Shown: positions 32,240 through 44,360, counted from the first letter of the stretch. The stretch is DNA of 64,000 nt from Mesorhabditis belari (GCA_958450365.1 CAUEEP010000741.1:3706001-3770000); one strand, 5' to 3'. Numbers and translations: made by a program. Notes: generated by a model from the sequence alone, not told the origin.

Positions 32240-32361
32240 TTAACACGTTGACAACATTGTCACCTGATGCTGTCTGACACATATTCGTTCGCCTGGGACA
32301 TTGTCACCTGATGTCCCATGCGATTGTTTGTGCAAAAACGCCATTGTCGTCAACGTGTTAA
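32240..32361. mobile_element. piggyBac-like MITE (TTAA-flanked), copy 1
   Basis: 122 bp flanked by TTAA at both edges with inverted ends CACGTTGACAACATTG and CACGTTGACGACAATG. TTAA duplications and CACGTTGAC-type ends are hallmarks of piggyBac-related elements. It contains the repeated word GTCACCTGATG. A longer copy is at 59392-59549. Confidence 0.85.
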
Positions 32362-32538
32362 AGTACCAGTTTATATAGCATCTACAGCTTTAAAGTTAAA
32401 GCATTCATCTTGTGTGTGTGAAAGAACTCTTTATTTAGCCCGTATTTGGAAAGATCAAAGAAAAATTGCAATCATTAAAGCAGCAACAATTCAACAATCC
32501 ACAGCAATCAATTAAACAATCCACAGCAATCAATAAAC

Positions 32539-35500
32539 TTAACCACGAATCATCATGAAAACAAATAAAATTGCCAAGGATTTGCCAAGTGAAAGAATGG
32601 AAACTGTTTTTGTGGTGGTTGATAGAGTGGTTGTGTGTGTGGCTGAATCAAGAGATGTGGTGATTGTCGATGGTGGAGTGGGCACATCAGCTAGATAAGA
32701 CGACCATCTAGTCAAGAAGCCGTATCTCACGTCGTCTGATGGTTGCCAGTCAATCTGAAAGTTGGATATTGTGAGGAAATCTATTTATCAACCAGTCAAT
32801 CAACCAACCTATTATTTATCAACATACCAGCCAAAAAACCTGCCTAATTGCCTAACGACGGGCTTTTCTGGCTGGGTATTTTTGAAGTGAGCTCATTGTT
32901 GTTGTCAAGAGCGTCAAGAGCGTCAAGAGCGGATACCGTATCAAATTACCGATTTCATTCAACAACTTGATAAATTTAAGCCAGTTAATCTGCTTACCGT
33001 AATCCCTTTTGCAACTTCCGAAGTGGTGACCGTTGTTGTTATTGTTCCAGAGCTAAATGTTTCGTATTTTCATATAGCAACCGCAACCCTTGAACTAACA
33101 AATTATATTTCCCAGCAACAGTAATCCCCAAGCTTCCACCGATCCCAGTGTCCACCGATTGCACAAAGAAAGTGACGTTTGATGGATCTATTGATATTGA
33201 GTAGAACTTATAATATTTCTTGTTACTTATAATATTTCTTGATTTTAGGCTTTCACTTACAAGTCCATTCGGCCTTTTTCAGCCAAGCACCATCCGAACC
33301 AGCTCGATGCTCTGTATCAAACACACCCGGGTACTCAGCACTCATGAAGAAACCCATTGAGTTCTCATCTGGGGAAGTCTCAGTAACATCTGAAAAGTTC
33401 CTTGAATGTCAAAATTTTTCTATTCACTTCAGACACAGAACAACAGCAAATTTTGGCCTCTAGCCCTATAGTAAGTTGCTCTGTTTTTATTGCTGTTATT
33501 GTTGCAACTTAATGTTGCGGGGTTGCTATTGAGCAATCAAATAATTGCTATTGGGCAATCAAACAGTTGCTATTGAGCAATCGAACAGTTGCTATTGAGC
33601 AATCAAATAATTGCTATTGAGCAATCAAATAGTTACTATTGAGCAATCAAATAGCTTTAATCAAATGAGCAAGCCAAATGCTTAGAATAATCAGAATGCT
33701 TAGAGTTCTAGTTGCAGAGATTTGTCAAGTTGTACAAGTGTTTATCGTCACCTCAAATTTGGGAAATTAAACCGTGGTGAGAAAACAATGAAAGGGAGAG
33801 AACAGAAGACAATGTAAGCATGATTTAAGATTATTTTACAAACCAACAATTGGAATAATGACAGTGCGAGCAAATGAGAAAAATGAGTTGCTTTACGGTT
33901 TACGCCGGTGCTTTTAGATTGCATACTTGCAATACTTGCAACCTTTTTCCGAGAAAATCCTGGGTTTGGCGCTTTAATGCTGCTAATTTGCATGTATAAA
34001 AGATAGTGCGATTAGAAAGTCACAAAAACAAAGCTTTCGCCATAGAAAATGATAAAAACCACTTAACAAATTCGACTGTGTGCCAGAGGGCGCGCGCTTA
34101 TGTAAAAAATGAAAATTTTTATGTTTACGTAATCGCGCGGCTTCTGGCACAGGGTTTTGATATGCATTATAAACGTAAAACGTTCTTCATTTTGATCACT
34201 TTCGGTTGAATTACCCAGCTTTGCTTTACCAACATAAAATGTCGTGTTTGTGGAGGTATTACGGTTTTCCATTGATATTTCGCGTAAGTATTTCGGCTGA
34301 ATTCGGTTTTCCAACCCCGGAAAACCGCCGGGTGAACGTTTTCAGCTTGTTCTAACCTATTTTCCGGTTAAAGTACGTGCTACTACTATTTCCAGCCTTA
34401 GGGTTTACTGTAATTGAAAACTAAAACCGGATTCGAATTCCGCACTCCAAAAAAACCGGAGTAAAAATTTTCCGATCGACAGCTAGCATAGAACTCTGTC
34501 GTCCAAATGGCCATTTAAGCGAAAAATGGCTTCGTGGCGAATTTAGCATTCGTTTGCATCAAGTCCGTAAAATAGATCGTCAGGAAGCAAGTGGGTTTAA
34601 AAAAAACTCTACAAATAAAGTTTCCGCCACAGAAAATACTTTTAAAAACGTAACTTAGCTTTGTCCTCTTTGTTTCCTGCAAAAACAAACGCATTCTTTT
34701 TCATTCTTCTTAGTTTCCTTTTATTCTTTTTGCGTTTTTTTCAACGTTTTTTCAAATAAAAATTCACAAAAACAAAGTTTCCGCCATAGAAAATGGTAAA
34801 AACCACTTAACTTAACATTAGTTCGCATCAAGTCCGTAGAGTAGCTCGTCAGGAAGCACGTGGGTTTAAAAAAACTTTACAAATAAAGCTTCCCCCATAG
34901 AAAATGATAAAAACCACTTAACTTAGCATTCGTTTGCATCAAGTCCGTAGAGTAGATCGTCAGGAAGCACGTGGGTTTAAAAAAACTTTACAAATAAAGC
35001 TTCCCCCATAGAAAATGAAAAAAAACCACTTAAACATTAGACTTGATCGCATCAAGTCCGTAGAGTAGCTCGTCAGGAAGCACGTGGGTTTAAAAAAACT
35101 TTACAAATAAAGCTTTCACCATAGTTAAGTGGTTTTTATCATTTTCTATTCAAATAAAAATTCACAAAAACAAAGTTTCCGCCATAGAAAATGATAAAAA
35201 CCACTTAACTTAGCATTCGTTTGCATCAAGTCCGTAGAGTAGCTCGTCAGGAAGCAAGTGGGTTTAAAAAAACTCTACAAATAAAGTTTCCGCCACAGAA
35301 AATACTGTTAAAAACGTAAATTAGCTTTATTCTTCTTGTTTTCTGCAAAAACAACCAGAACAAATCAGAAAAACCCAAAAAGAATAAAATGAAATGAACA
35401 AAAAAAAAATGAGATTTCGTGCTGTCTTTTATTCGAGGGGTACGGTAGTTTTACCGCGCTTTAAAGCGTCAACCCAGAATTTTCTCGAAAAAACGTCGCA

Positions 35501-38412
35501 AGTGCTTTTATATTATAAATGAATAACTTTTGCTTACTGAAATGTTTATCTACGGTGGTTTGAGCTTTGTTTAGAATTGAGGCAATGCTTTTTTTGCTTT
35601 GTTTTTTGAATTGAGGCACTTGGTAACCGTCAAAATCATTCAATCAATTAGCCTTACTACTGTGTATTTAGATATCTCCTGTAAAGCACTCCAGCAAAGA
35701 GCTTATCCTATGATGCCACAATTTTCCACTTACAGCTTCTCCCTCGGCACACATAATCGGCCTTACAATTGGCTGGGACGAGAAATGTGACCGCGTATCC
35801 GTAAACGTAACTCGTTCGATAGTTTCCAATTGTTTCATTTCTGAAATTTCATTCATTCCTTTATCGTTACATTGAAACGTTAAATTGAAACGTTAAATTG
35901 AGACGTTAAATTGAGACGTTACATTGAAACGTTAAATTGAAACGTTAAATTGAAACATTACATTGAAACGTTAAATTAAAACGTTAAATTAAAACGTTAA
36001 ATTGAAACGTTACATTGAAACGTTAAATTGAAACGTTAAATCGAGACGTTAAATTGAAACATTACATTGAAACGTTGAATTGAAACGTTAAATTGAAACG
36101 TTACATTGAAACGTTAAATTGCAACGTTACATTGAAACGTTAAATTGAAATCTCTTACGTAAAACTAGCTAATCGATATTTTTCTTTCCCCTCCTCGCTC
36201 GGACGTCCGCCGAGGTACATGTCAACGGTGCAGTTGTTAATCTAAAGCTTGATTAAATCTAGCAGAATTAAAATTTCACTTATCATTCTATCATTGACTA
36301 AAAACCCACCGGCATATTCGTCACTTGGCACTCAAGAGTTGGGTTTGGAGTGAATTCATTTGAGACAAACGTATAAGAAAATGGTAAATTGTATACTAAA
36401 GGTAAATTGTAGACTTTCAGCAGTGTTGTTGAGTGATTTAAAAAAGACAAAGATCTCATTTACTTACAGCTCACAACATTCCACGTCAATCCATCCACAT
36501 CGACCGAAGTGAGTGCATCAGCCACGGTGATATTTGCGTTACCTGAAGAATAGAATCAGCTACAATTTTATCTTATTGTTAATAGAAGTTTTCCACAGCC
36601 TAAAAAAACGAAACTGCTACTATAAGATCTCATATAAGATCTGTTACTTTGTAAGTACTATAAGAAGTCTTAAGTGCACTGTACAGTAGCTCTTTAAGTA
36701 CTGTATTGTACTGTACTGTACTGTACTGTACTGTATTGTACTGTACTGTACTGTATTGTACTGTACTGTACTGTATTCTACTGTGCTGTATCCTACTGTA
36801 CTTTATTGTAGTCTGTACTCTGTTGTAGTTTCACAGGCTCAAATTTTGATAGCTTGAAAGTAAACCAACGATTCGTTTCATCGCTTCGAATGAAATGAAT
36901 GACAAAGTTGGGATTTCGATCCACTCCAAGCGACAATGTTACTCGCGGGCCAAAGAAGCGTTTGCCAGTTTGAAGCGCTCTAAATATTGAACTTTAGTTG
37001 AGGATTTTATAAGCTCTTATCAGTTCACTGTTTAGAAAAAACCTACGAGTAGTTCCCGACATCATCGGTGATCCAGACTTGTGGATCGGTCTCGTTAGCT
37101 GGAGTGTGAATTGTGGCGGATGAAACGTAAATTGTCCCATTCGGATTCTCTTTGTTTTCAACGATGATTTTCTAGAGGTGCTTTATGTGAAGGGTTAATT
37201 AGTTTTGAAGCTAGTTTGAAGCTAGTTTGAAGCTAGTTTTTGAGGCTCAAGTATTGCTTTATTTTCAATTTGAAATTGAACTATAAATAGTAGTAGTAGT
37301 AGGCCAATTGTTGGAAAACTGGTCAACTGTGTGTACATCTGTCCGGCTCAAATCCGAGTTTGGCGTTTGGAATTCGTTTTGTTTTTGGAGACAATCAATG
37401 CCTCGGTTTTCTGCTGGTTTAATTTCTGAATCAGTATAAGAACAGCTGAAATTAATTGGTGTCAATTTCTCAATCCATCAACCCAACTAGGTTAGCGACT
37501 TTTTTAAGATTACAATAGTACCCTAAAGTCGCGAGTATAAGTTCTGTTTTGTTTTTCGCATGCAAATTGACGGCTGTCTCGGTGCGGGTGTCGAGGGTTC
37601 GAACCCCGCTGCAGCATAACTTTTTGCTTTTAAGTTAACAGTTAACAAGAACAATAATAGAAGTAAATTTATTGAGGGTTATAGCAATTTTATGCTGTTA
37701 TTTGTTGCTCCGGGCGTGGCTCGGCGCGTCCGCCCTGCTCCTCTCCAGTGCTCAGTCTTATGGATCCCTCCCTGGCCTCTTCATGGCCCTCCCTGGCCTC
37801 TTCATGGCCCTCCTGGCCTCTTCATGGCCCTCCCTGGCCTCTTCATCCGGCCAAAGTCCACGTCGACGGTCGAAAGAGATGCTTTCCAGCGTCTTCTTCA
37901 ACACTATCGTCTGGATGTATCCATGCACATAACAAATAGCAATGGTGATAGGCTGTCACCCTGTAGTATCCCGCGCTCCAAGAACAATAATAAAAGTTTA
38001 TATAACAATAAAAATGTATAAAAACCCAACAAAAAGAAATTCAAAGCAATTAAAGCGAATGTAAATTAAGGCAGAACTTATACTCGGATCAACTTATACT
38101 CGAGACTTTAGGGTAGTTCATTTGTTTTGTTTTTCATAGCTTTCATAGCATCTTTAGGCGACTATTCATATTTAGCAATTTGCAAACATGCAACATTTCA
38201 CAACAAACCCCCTCCCCCAAAACTCACCTCATACATTCGAAACTGATACCCGGACATCGCATATGAGCCATCGATTTTTGTCAAAGAAATCAATTTGTCA
38301 AGGCTTTCAGCTAAAATAGTTGAAATAATTTGAGCTTGAAATGATTTAAAATCAATTTTCAGCAACATACCTTCTTGAAGGAAAACAAGGCGATAAACAG
38401 TGGAAAGAACAT
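32539..38412 (-). CDS. Secreted/surface protein, tandem paralogue B (12 exons)
   Basis: Exons: 38371-38412, 38228-38310, 37047-37171, 36870-36979, 36468-36542, 36310-36395, 36159-36241, 35734-35840, 33261-33389, 33100-33187, 32998-33052 and 32539-32754; about 399 residues. It starts with a signal-like MFFPLFIALFSF. Conserved with A: DKLISLTKIDGSYAMSGYQF, VTLSLGVDRNPNFVIHFIRS, CTVDMYLGGRPSEEGKEKY, TSYVYGYAVTFLVPANC and SPDENSMGFFMSAEYPGVF. The last exon has DWQPSDDVRYGFLTRWSSYL, a Thr-rich stretch and a hydrophobic end (LGKSLAILFVFMM), suggesting GPI or membrane anchoring outside the cell. The function is unknown and the family is not one I can name. All junctions are in phase except that exon 1 is one base short (TTCAAG where TTTCAAG would join), so either a consensus error or another start. 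The intron 33390-35733 is filled with repeats. Confidence 0.7.
33515..33660. repeat. Minisatellite, 22-bp unit TTGCTATTGAGCAATCAAATAG
   Basis: Six to seven copies. Each unit contains the short palindrome TTGCTATTGAGCAA. Confidence 0.9.
34078..34160. mobile_element. Short palindrome GTGTGCCAGAAGCCGCGCG
   Basis: Arms of about 35 bp (TGTGCCAGAGGGCGCGCGC ... TAATCGCGCGGCTTCTGGCACA) around TGAAAATTTTTATG. A single related arm is at 25405-25440 in paralogue A. It is probably a small foldback family. Confidence 0.55.
34500..35325. repeat. Long tandem repeat, ~120-130-bp unit
   Basis: Six imperfect copies of a unit containing AAAGTTTCCGCCATAGAAAAT, AACCACTTAACTTAGCATTC, CATCAAGTCCGTAGAGTAG and TCGTCAGGAAGCACGTGGG. 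One copy is partly inverted (35120-35150). Within an intron of paralogue B. Confidence 0.9.
35868..36150. repeat. Minisatellite, 13-bp unit AAATTGAAACGTT
   Basis: About 22 copies, with TACATTGAAACGTT alternating. It lies directly between two exons of paralogue B (35734-35840 and 36159-36241) and makes up nearly the whole intron. Confidence 0.95.
36690..36800. repeat. TACTG/GTACTGTACT microsatellite
   Basis: About 20 copies of ACTGT with ATTGT variants, intronic in paralogue B. Confidence 0.9.
37575..37620 (+). other. tRNA T-arm-like fragment
   Basis: GAGGGTTCGAACCCCG is a perfect T-arm hairpin and B box but nothing upstream forms a D arm. Treated as an isolated tRNA remnant in an intron of paralogue B. 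Confidence 0.3.
37755..37850. repeat. Minisatellite, 20-bp unit CCTCCCTGGCCTCTTCATGG
   Basis: Four to five copies, GC-rich, unlike the surrounding AT-rich intron. Confidence 0.9.
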
Positions 38413-38789
38413 GTTGTACAAGCGCTTTTGGTGAACTTGCTTTGGTCTTTTTATTTGCCAGTGATAAAGGGCAAAGGGCGGGTGATTTCAATGAGAAATC
38501 TTCGCATTTTAGTGCGTGACTCGACTTTGATTCGTCACCAAAAATCGCTCTCTCCGCTTAAAAATTTTGGTTGCTGATTTGAGGGATCAAATCCAATAAA
38601 CGACACGAAATACGGGCACTCATTTGTTTTGTTGCTTTGAGAATCGAGAGAACTTTGAGAATCGAAACTAAAACTAATTCTAAGTCGATTCAAATTTTTC
38701 GATACATTCCTAAATTTACGTTATTCTATTAGGTGTGTGAAAAAGTAATCCACGTTTTTTATTTTTATTTTGTTTAAATAAATACACCC

Positions 38790-40250
38790 ATGCACAAAAA
38801 AATGTCACATCGTTTTTACAAAACTTTACGCCTAAATTTGATCTACTAAACGTGTTCCAAATTCTATGCTGTCAAAAGGTTTTAGATAGCAAAAAGCTTC
38901 TACTTTCTTGTGAAAAAGTGTTCAAGTTCCAGCAATTTGTTTAAATTTTTATTTTTCAATAAATACCGGAAGAACACCAAAAACGAGTGCACAAAAAAAA
39001 TGTCACATTTAGCTTGAACCTCCCTTAGCTGGGCCTCCCTTAGCTTGAATAACTGCCTGAATCCTCCGTGGCATCGAATCAGTCAAATCCTCCAAGATTT
39101 GAGGAGGAATTTTCCTCCATTCGCTTCGAATGAAGTACCAAAGCTCAACCTTGGTCGCAAATCGTTTGCCCTTCAGTTTACCCTTGATGTGCGACCACAA
39201 ATGCTCGATTACGTTGAGATCCGGGCTGTAGGTGGAGCAGCGACGAGTTTGACACGATTGTCAGCGAACCATCCCGGTAAACGAGCCCTTCCACCGTTTG
39301 AAAGTCGGCCGACCCTTCCTATCAACATCTGGTGCTTGTGACACGGAGCGTTATCCATGTACAACAACCATCCTTGTCCCATATTCGTGGTCGCAAATGG
39401 AAGAAGATCATTCTCCAGGATCGTCTTGTACCGCTGGGCCTTCAAGATTGAGTTGAGAAAGACGAGCGGACCTGGTGAACTTCTAGTTATCGCTCTGAAA
39501 AAGCAAGATTAGTTGACATAAGGGAACAAGTCTTTACCCCATAGCATAATCCGAGACCAGTTGGACAAGCCATAACATCAATACGCGGCCGACAGTCAAA
39601 TTTGGTGGCGGATCGATTATGCTATGGGGTAAAAGATTGTTCCTATGTCACTAATCTTGTTTTTTCAGGAGCGATAACTGAAGTTCACCAGGTCCGCTCG
39701 TCTTTCTCAACTCAACTGAAGGCCCAGCGGTACAAGACGATCCTAGAATGATTTTCCATTGCGACCACGAATATGGACAAGGAGGGTTGTACAAGATAAG
39801 CTCCGTCAAAGCCCAGATGTTGATAGAAGGGGGCCGACTTTCAAACGTGGAAGGCTCGTTCCGGATGCGCTTCGTCACCGTCGCTGCCCCCCAGCCCACT
39901 CAACAATCGAGATTTGTGGTCGACATCAAGGGTAAACTGAAGGGCAAACATTTGCGACCAAGGTTGAGCTTGTATCATCGAAGCGAATGGCGGAAAAATT
40001 CTCCTCAAATCTTGAGGATTTGATGATTCGATGCCACGAGATTCAGGCAGTTATCAAGCAAAGGAGGCAGTAAGGGAGGTGACATTTTTTTGTGCACCCG
40101 TTTTTTCTTCCGGTATTTATTGAAAATAAAAATTTAAACAAATTGTGACTGGAACACTTTTCACAAGAAGAAGTTTGTATCTACTTTGGCAGCTGATTGG
40201 ACGTTTAGTAGCAATAGGCGTAAAGTTTGTAAAACGATGTGATTTTTGGT
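38790..40250. mobile_element. Palindromic Tc1-like transposon dimer
   Basis: The sequence from about 38790 to 39590 is repeated inverted from about 39600 to 40250, including ends TGCACAAAAAAATGTCACAT and internal blocks. The left arm's minus strand encodes broken Tc1-type transposase: YKTILENDLLPFA, WLLYMDNAPCHK (second Asp region), SPDLNVIEHLWSHIKGKLKG and SMPRRIQAVIQAKGG. The right arm has a more decayed copy (IKGKLKGK, SEWRKNSPQIL). All frames are interrupted. Confidence 0.85.
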
Positions 40251-40290
40251 ATATATCTAAACAATTTCTAATTTTTTTGTTAACGATATA

Positions 40291-40811
40291 ATAGGTTGAT
40301 GCATAAGTCTTTTCGTTTTTTTCGTACTTCTGTTAAAAAGTAACAAATTCACGAATTAATCTATAGTTTGCTCTATAAAAAAAGTGTTTTTTTGTTGAAT
40401 TAGCATCTTTTTAAATGAATTTCGGTTCACTTTCAAGCAAATTCGAGAGTGAAAAACGCCTTTTTCGTAAAAATCTATAAAAAACTCTACGGAAAAATTG
40501 GCTGAATGAATTTCTCCGAAATTTTGGCGAAATATCAAACGTTTTTTTTCTCTATCTTTTATCTATTGACACGAAGATAGGTTTTCTTTAGCTAAGGTGT
40601 CTAAACCGCATCATCGAGTTAGCCCTTTTTGACTACCCGACTTCATACTCTCAAGAAAATCCAGGCATTAAATATTTTTAAACCCGTTTTAATGTTATTT
40701 TGCAGAAAAATAATTGCTTTTTCTAATGAAATCAACCGTAGTTTAATTCGTGCATTTGTTGGCTTGAAACGACAGACGAAAAGGAACAAAAACACTTATG
40801 CATCAACCTAA
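40291..40811. mobile_element. Mariner-type MITE, family TTAGGTTGATGC, copy 2
   Basis: About 521 bp, same ends and interior as 29862-30383 (for example AATTCGAGAGTGAAAA and TGACTACCCGACTTCA), diverged by scattered substitutions. The left terminal base differs (ATAGGTTGATGC). Inserted within the mariner shell. Confidence 0.9.
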
Positions 40812-40899
40812 TATATCGTTTAAAAGCTTATTTTTTTCCTCTTTCGAATGATATATTTATTTTGTTAAAAGGACGACAATAAACTACTTTCATTTTAGT

Positions 40900-41271
40900 T
40901 TGAAAATGGTATACACAAGTATCGTTATTCGGTCAAATTTGCTTTATGAGTTCAAAAATGGGTTGAAAGCTGCGGAGGCTGCACGTCGAATTCGGAATGC
41001 GTTTGGCGAAGACGCGGTTATTGATGATACCGCTAGGTTTTGGTTCCGACGATTCAATGGTGGTAATGAAAGCCTAGAAGATGAACCACGTGGCGGTCGC
41101 CCTGAGACCTGTTCTGATGACCAAATTAGACGCTGTCTTCTCGAAAACCCTCGTTCAACCTCTTCAGAAATAGGCCTTACATTAAATTGTGATGGGTCAA
41201 CCGTAAGGAAACGCTTGAATGCCATGAATTTTATCAAAAAGTTGGACAAATGGATACCGCATAAACGTTAA
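40900..41271 (+). pseudogene. Mariner transposase, N-terminal DNA-binding part only
   Basis: 123 codons: LLYEFKNGLKAAEAARRIRN, FWFRRFNGGNESLEDEPRGG RPE-like linker and STVRKRLNAMNFIKKLDKW then IPHKR, matching the paired helix-turn-helix half of mariner/SETMAR-type transposases, which are normally about 345 residues. The ORF stops exactly where the right terminal repeat begins, so the DDD catalytic domain has been deleted. No product with transposase activity is possible. Confidence 0.85.
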
Positions 41272-41814
41272 AAACGTGGATTACTTTTTTCACACACCTA
41301 ATATTTTAACAAAGCTATTCTTAACTTCATCTCGATTCTTAACTTCGTTTTTACGATTCAAACTCTATGGATAAGTCGATCAGCATTTTCCGATCACCAT
41401 GAATTTCCCATCCAACTTGAGAATGGGCCGACTTTTGATGGTGATGCGGACACTTTTGGGAAGCAGACGCTTAGCAAAAAAAAAGCTTTTGATGAATCAT
41501 CAAAATGTCGGCAAAAATTCGAGATATCGCTCAATTCTTAAAAAAAAAAAGAATTGCAAAGAAATCTCCAATTCCGAAGCCCGAAAAAGAGATAAGAAAA
41601 GCCATTCCTGCTTTTTCCGGTTTTACTATGCGATTTCGGATATTGCTATGCTTTCTAATCAATGCTATTTCTGCTTCTAAAATTGCGATTTTTACATTTG
41701 AGCACTCAAACAGTCAGGTTGGGTAAAGAAGCTGAAAAATTGGGTTCTAGAGCTGCTGGAAATTCTAGAGAATTGATCTAAAATGAAAGATAAATGATGA
41801 AAGTTTGTTTTTAT

Positions 41815-42185
41815 GAAAGTTTGTTTTTATAAAAGTCTATTCTGATAGACTAAAGATTATTCTGATAGTCTAAAGACTATTCTGTTAGTCTAAAAGTCTA
41901 TTCTGATAGTCTAAAGTCTATTCTGATAGTCTAAAAGTCTATTCTGATAGTCTAAAGTATATTCTGATAGTCGAAAGACTATTCTGATAGTCTAAAGACT
42001 ATTCTGATGGTCCAAAAGTCTATTCTGATAGTCCAAAAGCCTATTCTGATAGTCTAAAGTCTATTCTGATAGTCTAAAGACTATTCTGATAGTCGAAAGA
42101 CTATTCTGATAGTCTAAAGTCTATTCTGATAGTCCAAAAGTCTATTCTGATAGTTCAAAAGTCTATTCTGATAGTCTAAAAGCCA
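41815..42185. repeat. Minisatellite, ~21-bp unit CTATTCTGATAGTCTAAAGT
   Basis: About 17 copies, units of 20-22 bp, in intron 1 of the UGT gene. Confidence 0.95.
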
Positions 42186-42696
42186 AGTCTATTGTAAAAG
42201 CACCAAGAAATTGCACAAATTAGTGAAATTGCAAATTTTCTCTATTTTTCCAATCAAAACCTTGTCCACTGTATTTAGGCAATTTTCAACAACAAACTTG
42301 CCATTGCCCTAGCTGATGGAGGCCATGAAGTACTACTCGTGCGACCCGTTGTCAACTCGAAACTCACCGTCGAATCACTGATCCATGCCCAAATCAAAAC
42401 ATTCACGCCCAACAATGGATATGATTATGAAATCTATCGCCCGTTTGAAGACGTCAAAATCAAGTAAGTGCCACAAATTCTGTAAAACAATTTAACAAAT
42501 TTAGGCACATGTTCCGGAATTCTTCGATTTTTGAAGGCTTCGAGATGTCATCAACGTTTTTCGATCTCAGTATGCACATCTGCAATAGTAAGTAGAGCTA
42601 TTGAGCAGTCTTAAGTAGAGTTATAAAGGTTATTGGGCTTTGTAAAGTTGTACGCTAGCAATAGCTACAGTAATCGCACTGACTAGGGAAAGGAAA

Positions 42697-43012
42697 GCAC
42701 TTGACGTGGCCTTGACGTGCCCGTGGCCTTGACGTGCCCGTGGCCTTGACGTGCCCGTGGCCTTGACGTGCCCGTGGCCTTGACGTGCCCGTGGCCTTGA
42801 CGTGCCCGTGGCCTTGACGTGCCCGTGGCCTTGACGTGGCCGTGGCCTTGACGTGGCCGTGGCCTTGACGTGGCCGTGGCCTTGACGTGGCCGTGGCCTT
42901 GACGTGGCCGTGGCCTTGACGTGGCCGTGGCCTTGACGTGGCCGTGGCCTTGACGTGGCCGTGGCCTTGACGTGGCCGTGGCCTTGACGTGGCCGTGGCC
43001 TTGACGTGGAAC
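42697..43012. repeat. Minisatellite, 17-bp unit GACGTGGCCGTGGCCTT
   Basis: About 18 copies; the first seven carry GACGTGCCC, the remaining ones GACGTGGCC, a clean switch at about 42840. GC-rich within an AT-rich UGT intron. The 138-aa minus-strand ORF of HVKATATSRPRPRQG repeats is an artefact. Confidence 0.95.
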
Positions 43013-43412
43013 GAGATCAAATCCATATTATAGAATCGGCCACATTCGAATTCCAAAATTTCGAATTTCAATTCAAGTTCGAATCTGCCGTTAGTTTCTG
43101 CCCTTGAAGCCTGTAACGCAAGATAACTGGCTTACAAGTTTTGGTTGCATTTTTGACCTCTATTTGAGGCCTCCACGCCATCTCTTAAACCGAGGGGATA
43201 GTGCTTTTTGGGATTGAGATTTTTGGGATTCTCTTTTATCCTGGTTCGATTCTCCTCATTTCAAAGTTTCTTGTTTCTCCTCTTATATTAATAAAACCTT
43301 TTTGATAATTAAAGCCAACTTTTTATGGCATTCCATCATTTTAAGCATTTCAAGGATAAGCAATTAATAAAAATTCCAAAGAGTTATAGAAAGGCAGAAA
43401 GTTTAAGAGGCG

Positions 43413-43832
43413 TCGAAAAAGGTCAAGATGGCCTTCTGTAACCCTAGCTCATCCGACGAGACCTAGCTCATCCGACCGCGTTTTTTCATGAAGATTTCGA
43501 ATCTGCTTTCAAAATCGGCAAAACAGCTTTCTGGCAAAAGTTATGAGCATTTAAAGTTTCGGGCTGAGGCAAGAAGTTTTTTTTGGCAAGAGGGATCGAG
43601 CTCGAGCAAGTATTGTATATGCCATCTTTAAAGTAAGGCTCTACTACGCCACCAGCATACTTTCTTCTCCAGAGTAAAAGGGACTTTATAGGCTTTATAG
43701 GCAACTCGAAACTTCAAATGCTCATAACTTTTGCCAGAAAGTTGTTTTGCCAATTTTGAAAGCACATTCGGAATCTCCATGAAAAACTGCGTAAGATGAG
43801 CTGAGTCTCATTACAGAAGGCCATCTTGACCT
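43413..43832. mobile_element. Foldback element in a UGT intron
   Basis: AGGTCAAGATGGCCTTCTGTAA at the left and its inverse at the right, plus inverted blocks AAAGTTATGAGCATTTAAAG/CTTCAAATGCTCATAACTT. About 420 bp, non-coding. Confidence 0.8.
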
Positions 43833-44360
43833 GTTGCACTTCCCTAATCATTGATTCTCAGACACCCTCAGTGATCAAGCTTTGATCAAACATTTGAAAG
43901 AGGAAAAAATCGACTTGGCTTTCCATCATCACATGGACTTTTGTCAAATGGCGTTGATTCAACACTTGAACATTAGTGAGTTTTTGCTTTTAAAAGTCGG
44001 ACTAAAAATCGAATTTTTGGTAAATGGATTTATTTCTCGAGCTTGCCACCGTATCCCGCACTGCTCAATTCGGCCGGACAATTCGTTCCGACAAGTGTGC
44101 TGCCATGTAAGTGAGCAAATTACCATTATACTTTCAAAGTGTCCCCATTACCCGCTCAGCTGAATAACTTCTAGTTTCGTGGGGAATTTCTAAAAAAGGG
44201 ATAGCTACGAAAAAGCTACGCAGAAAAAAGCTACAGAAGCTGCGCTTCCTAGCTTCCATAGCTGCCCTATTTGTTTGAATTTTTACATAAAATTAAAAGA
44301 TATTCAACTAGAGTTTAGGGGAACACTTTGAAAGTATAATTACCATTGAAGGTATAATTA

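Larger units (their letters stand above)
38729..41301 (+). mobile_element. Mariner element with nested insertions
   Basis: Inverted ends TTAGGTGTGTGAAAAAGTAA (38729) and the inverse of TTACTTTTTTCACACACCTAA (ending 41301), flanked by TA. The right end sits immediately after a transposase N-terminal ORF (40900-41271). Between the ends lie a palindromic Tc1-like element (about 38790-40250) and a MITE (40291-40811). The catalytic part of the mariner gene is missing, so the copy is non-autonomous. Confidence 0.9.

Noticed and set aside
42655..43071. 138-codon Arg/Pro-rich ORF with HVKATATSRPRPRQG repeats
   Set aside because: Translation of the 17-bp array inside a UGT intron; the unit is not a multiple of three and cycles through frames, giving apparent repeats.
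43862..44106. Frameshift between two UGT exons
   Set aside because: Using the donor GA/GTTTTT at 43979 instead of GTGAGT at 43976 restores the frame and yields the expected LPPYPALLNS...PSYVLQ sequence.
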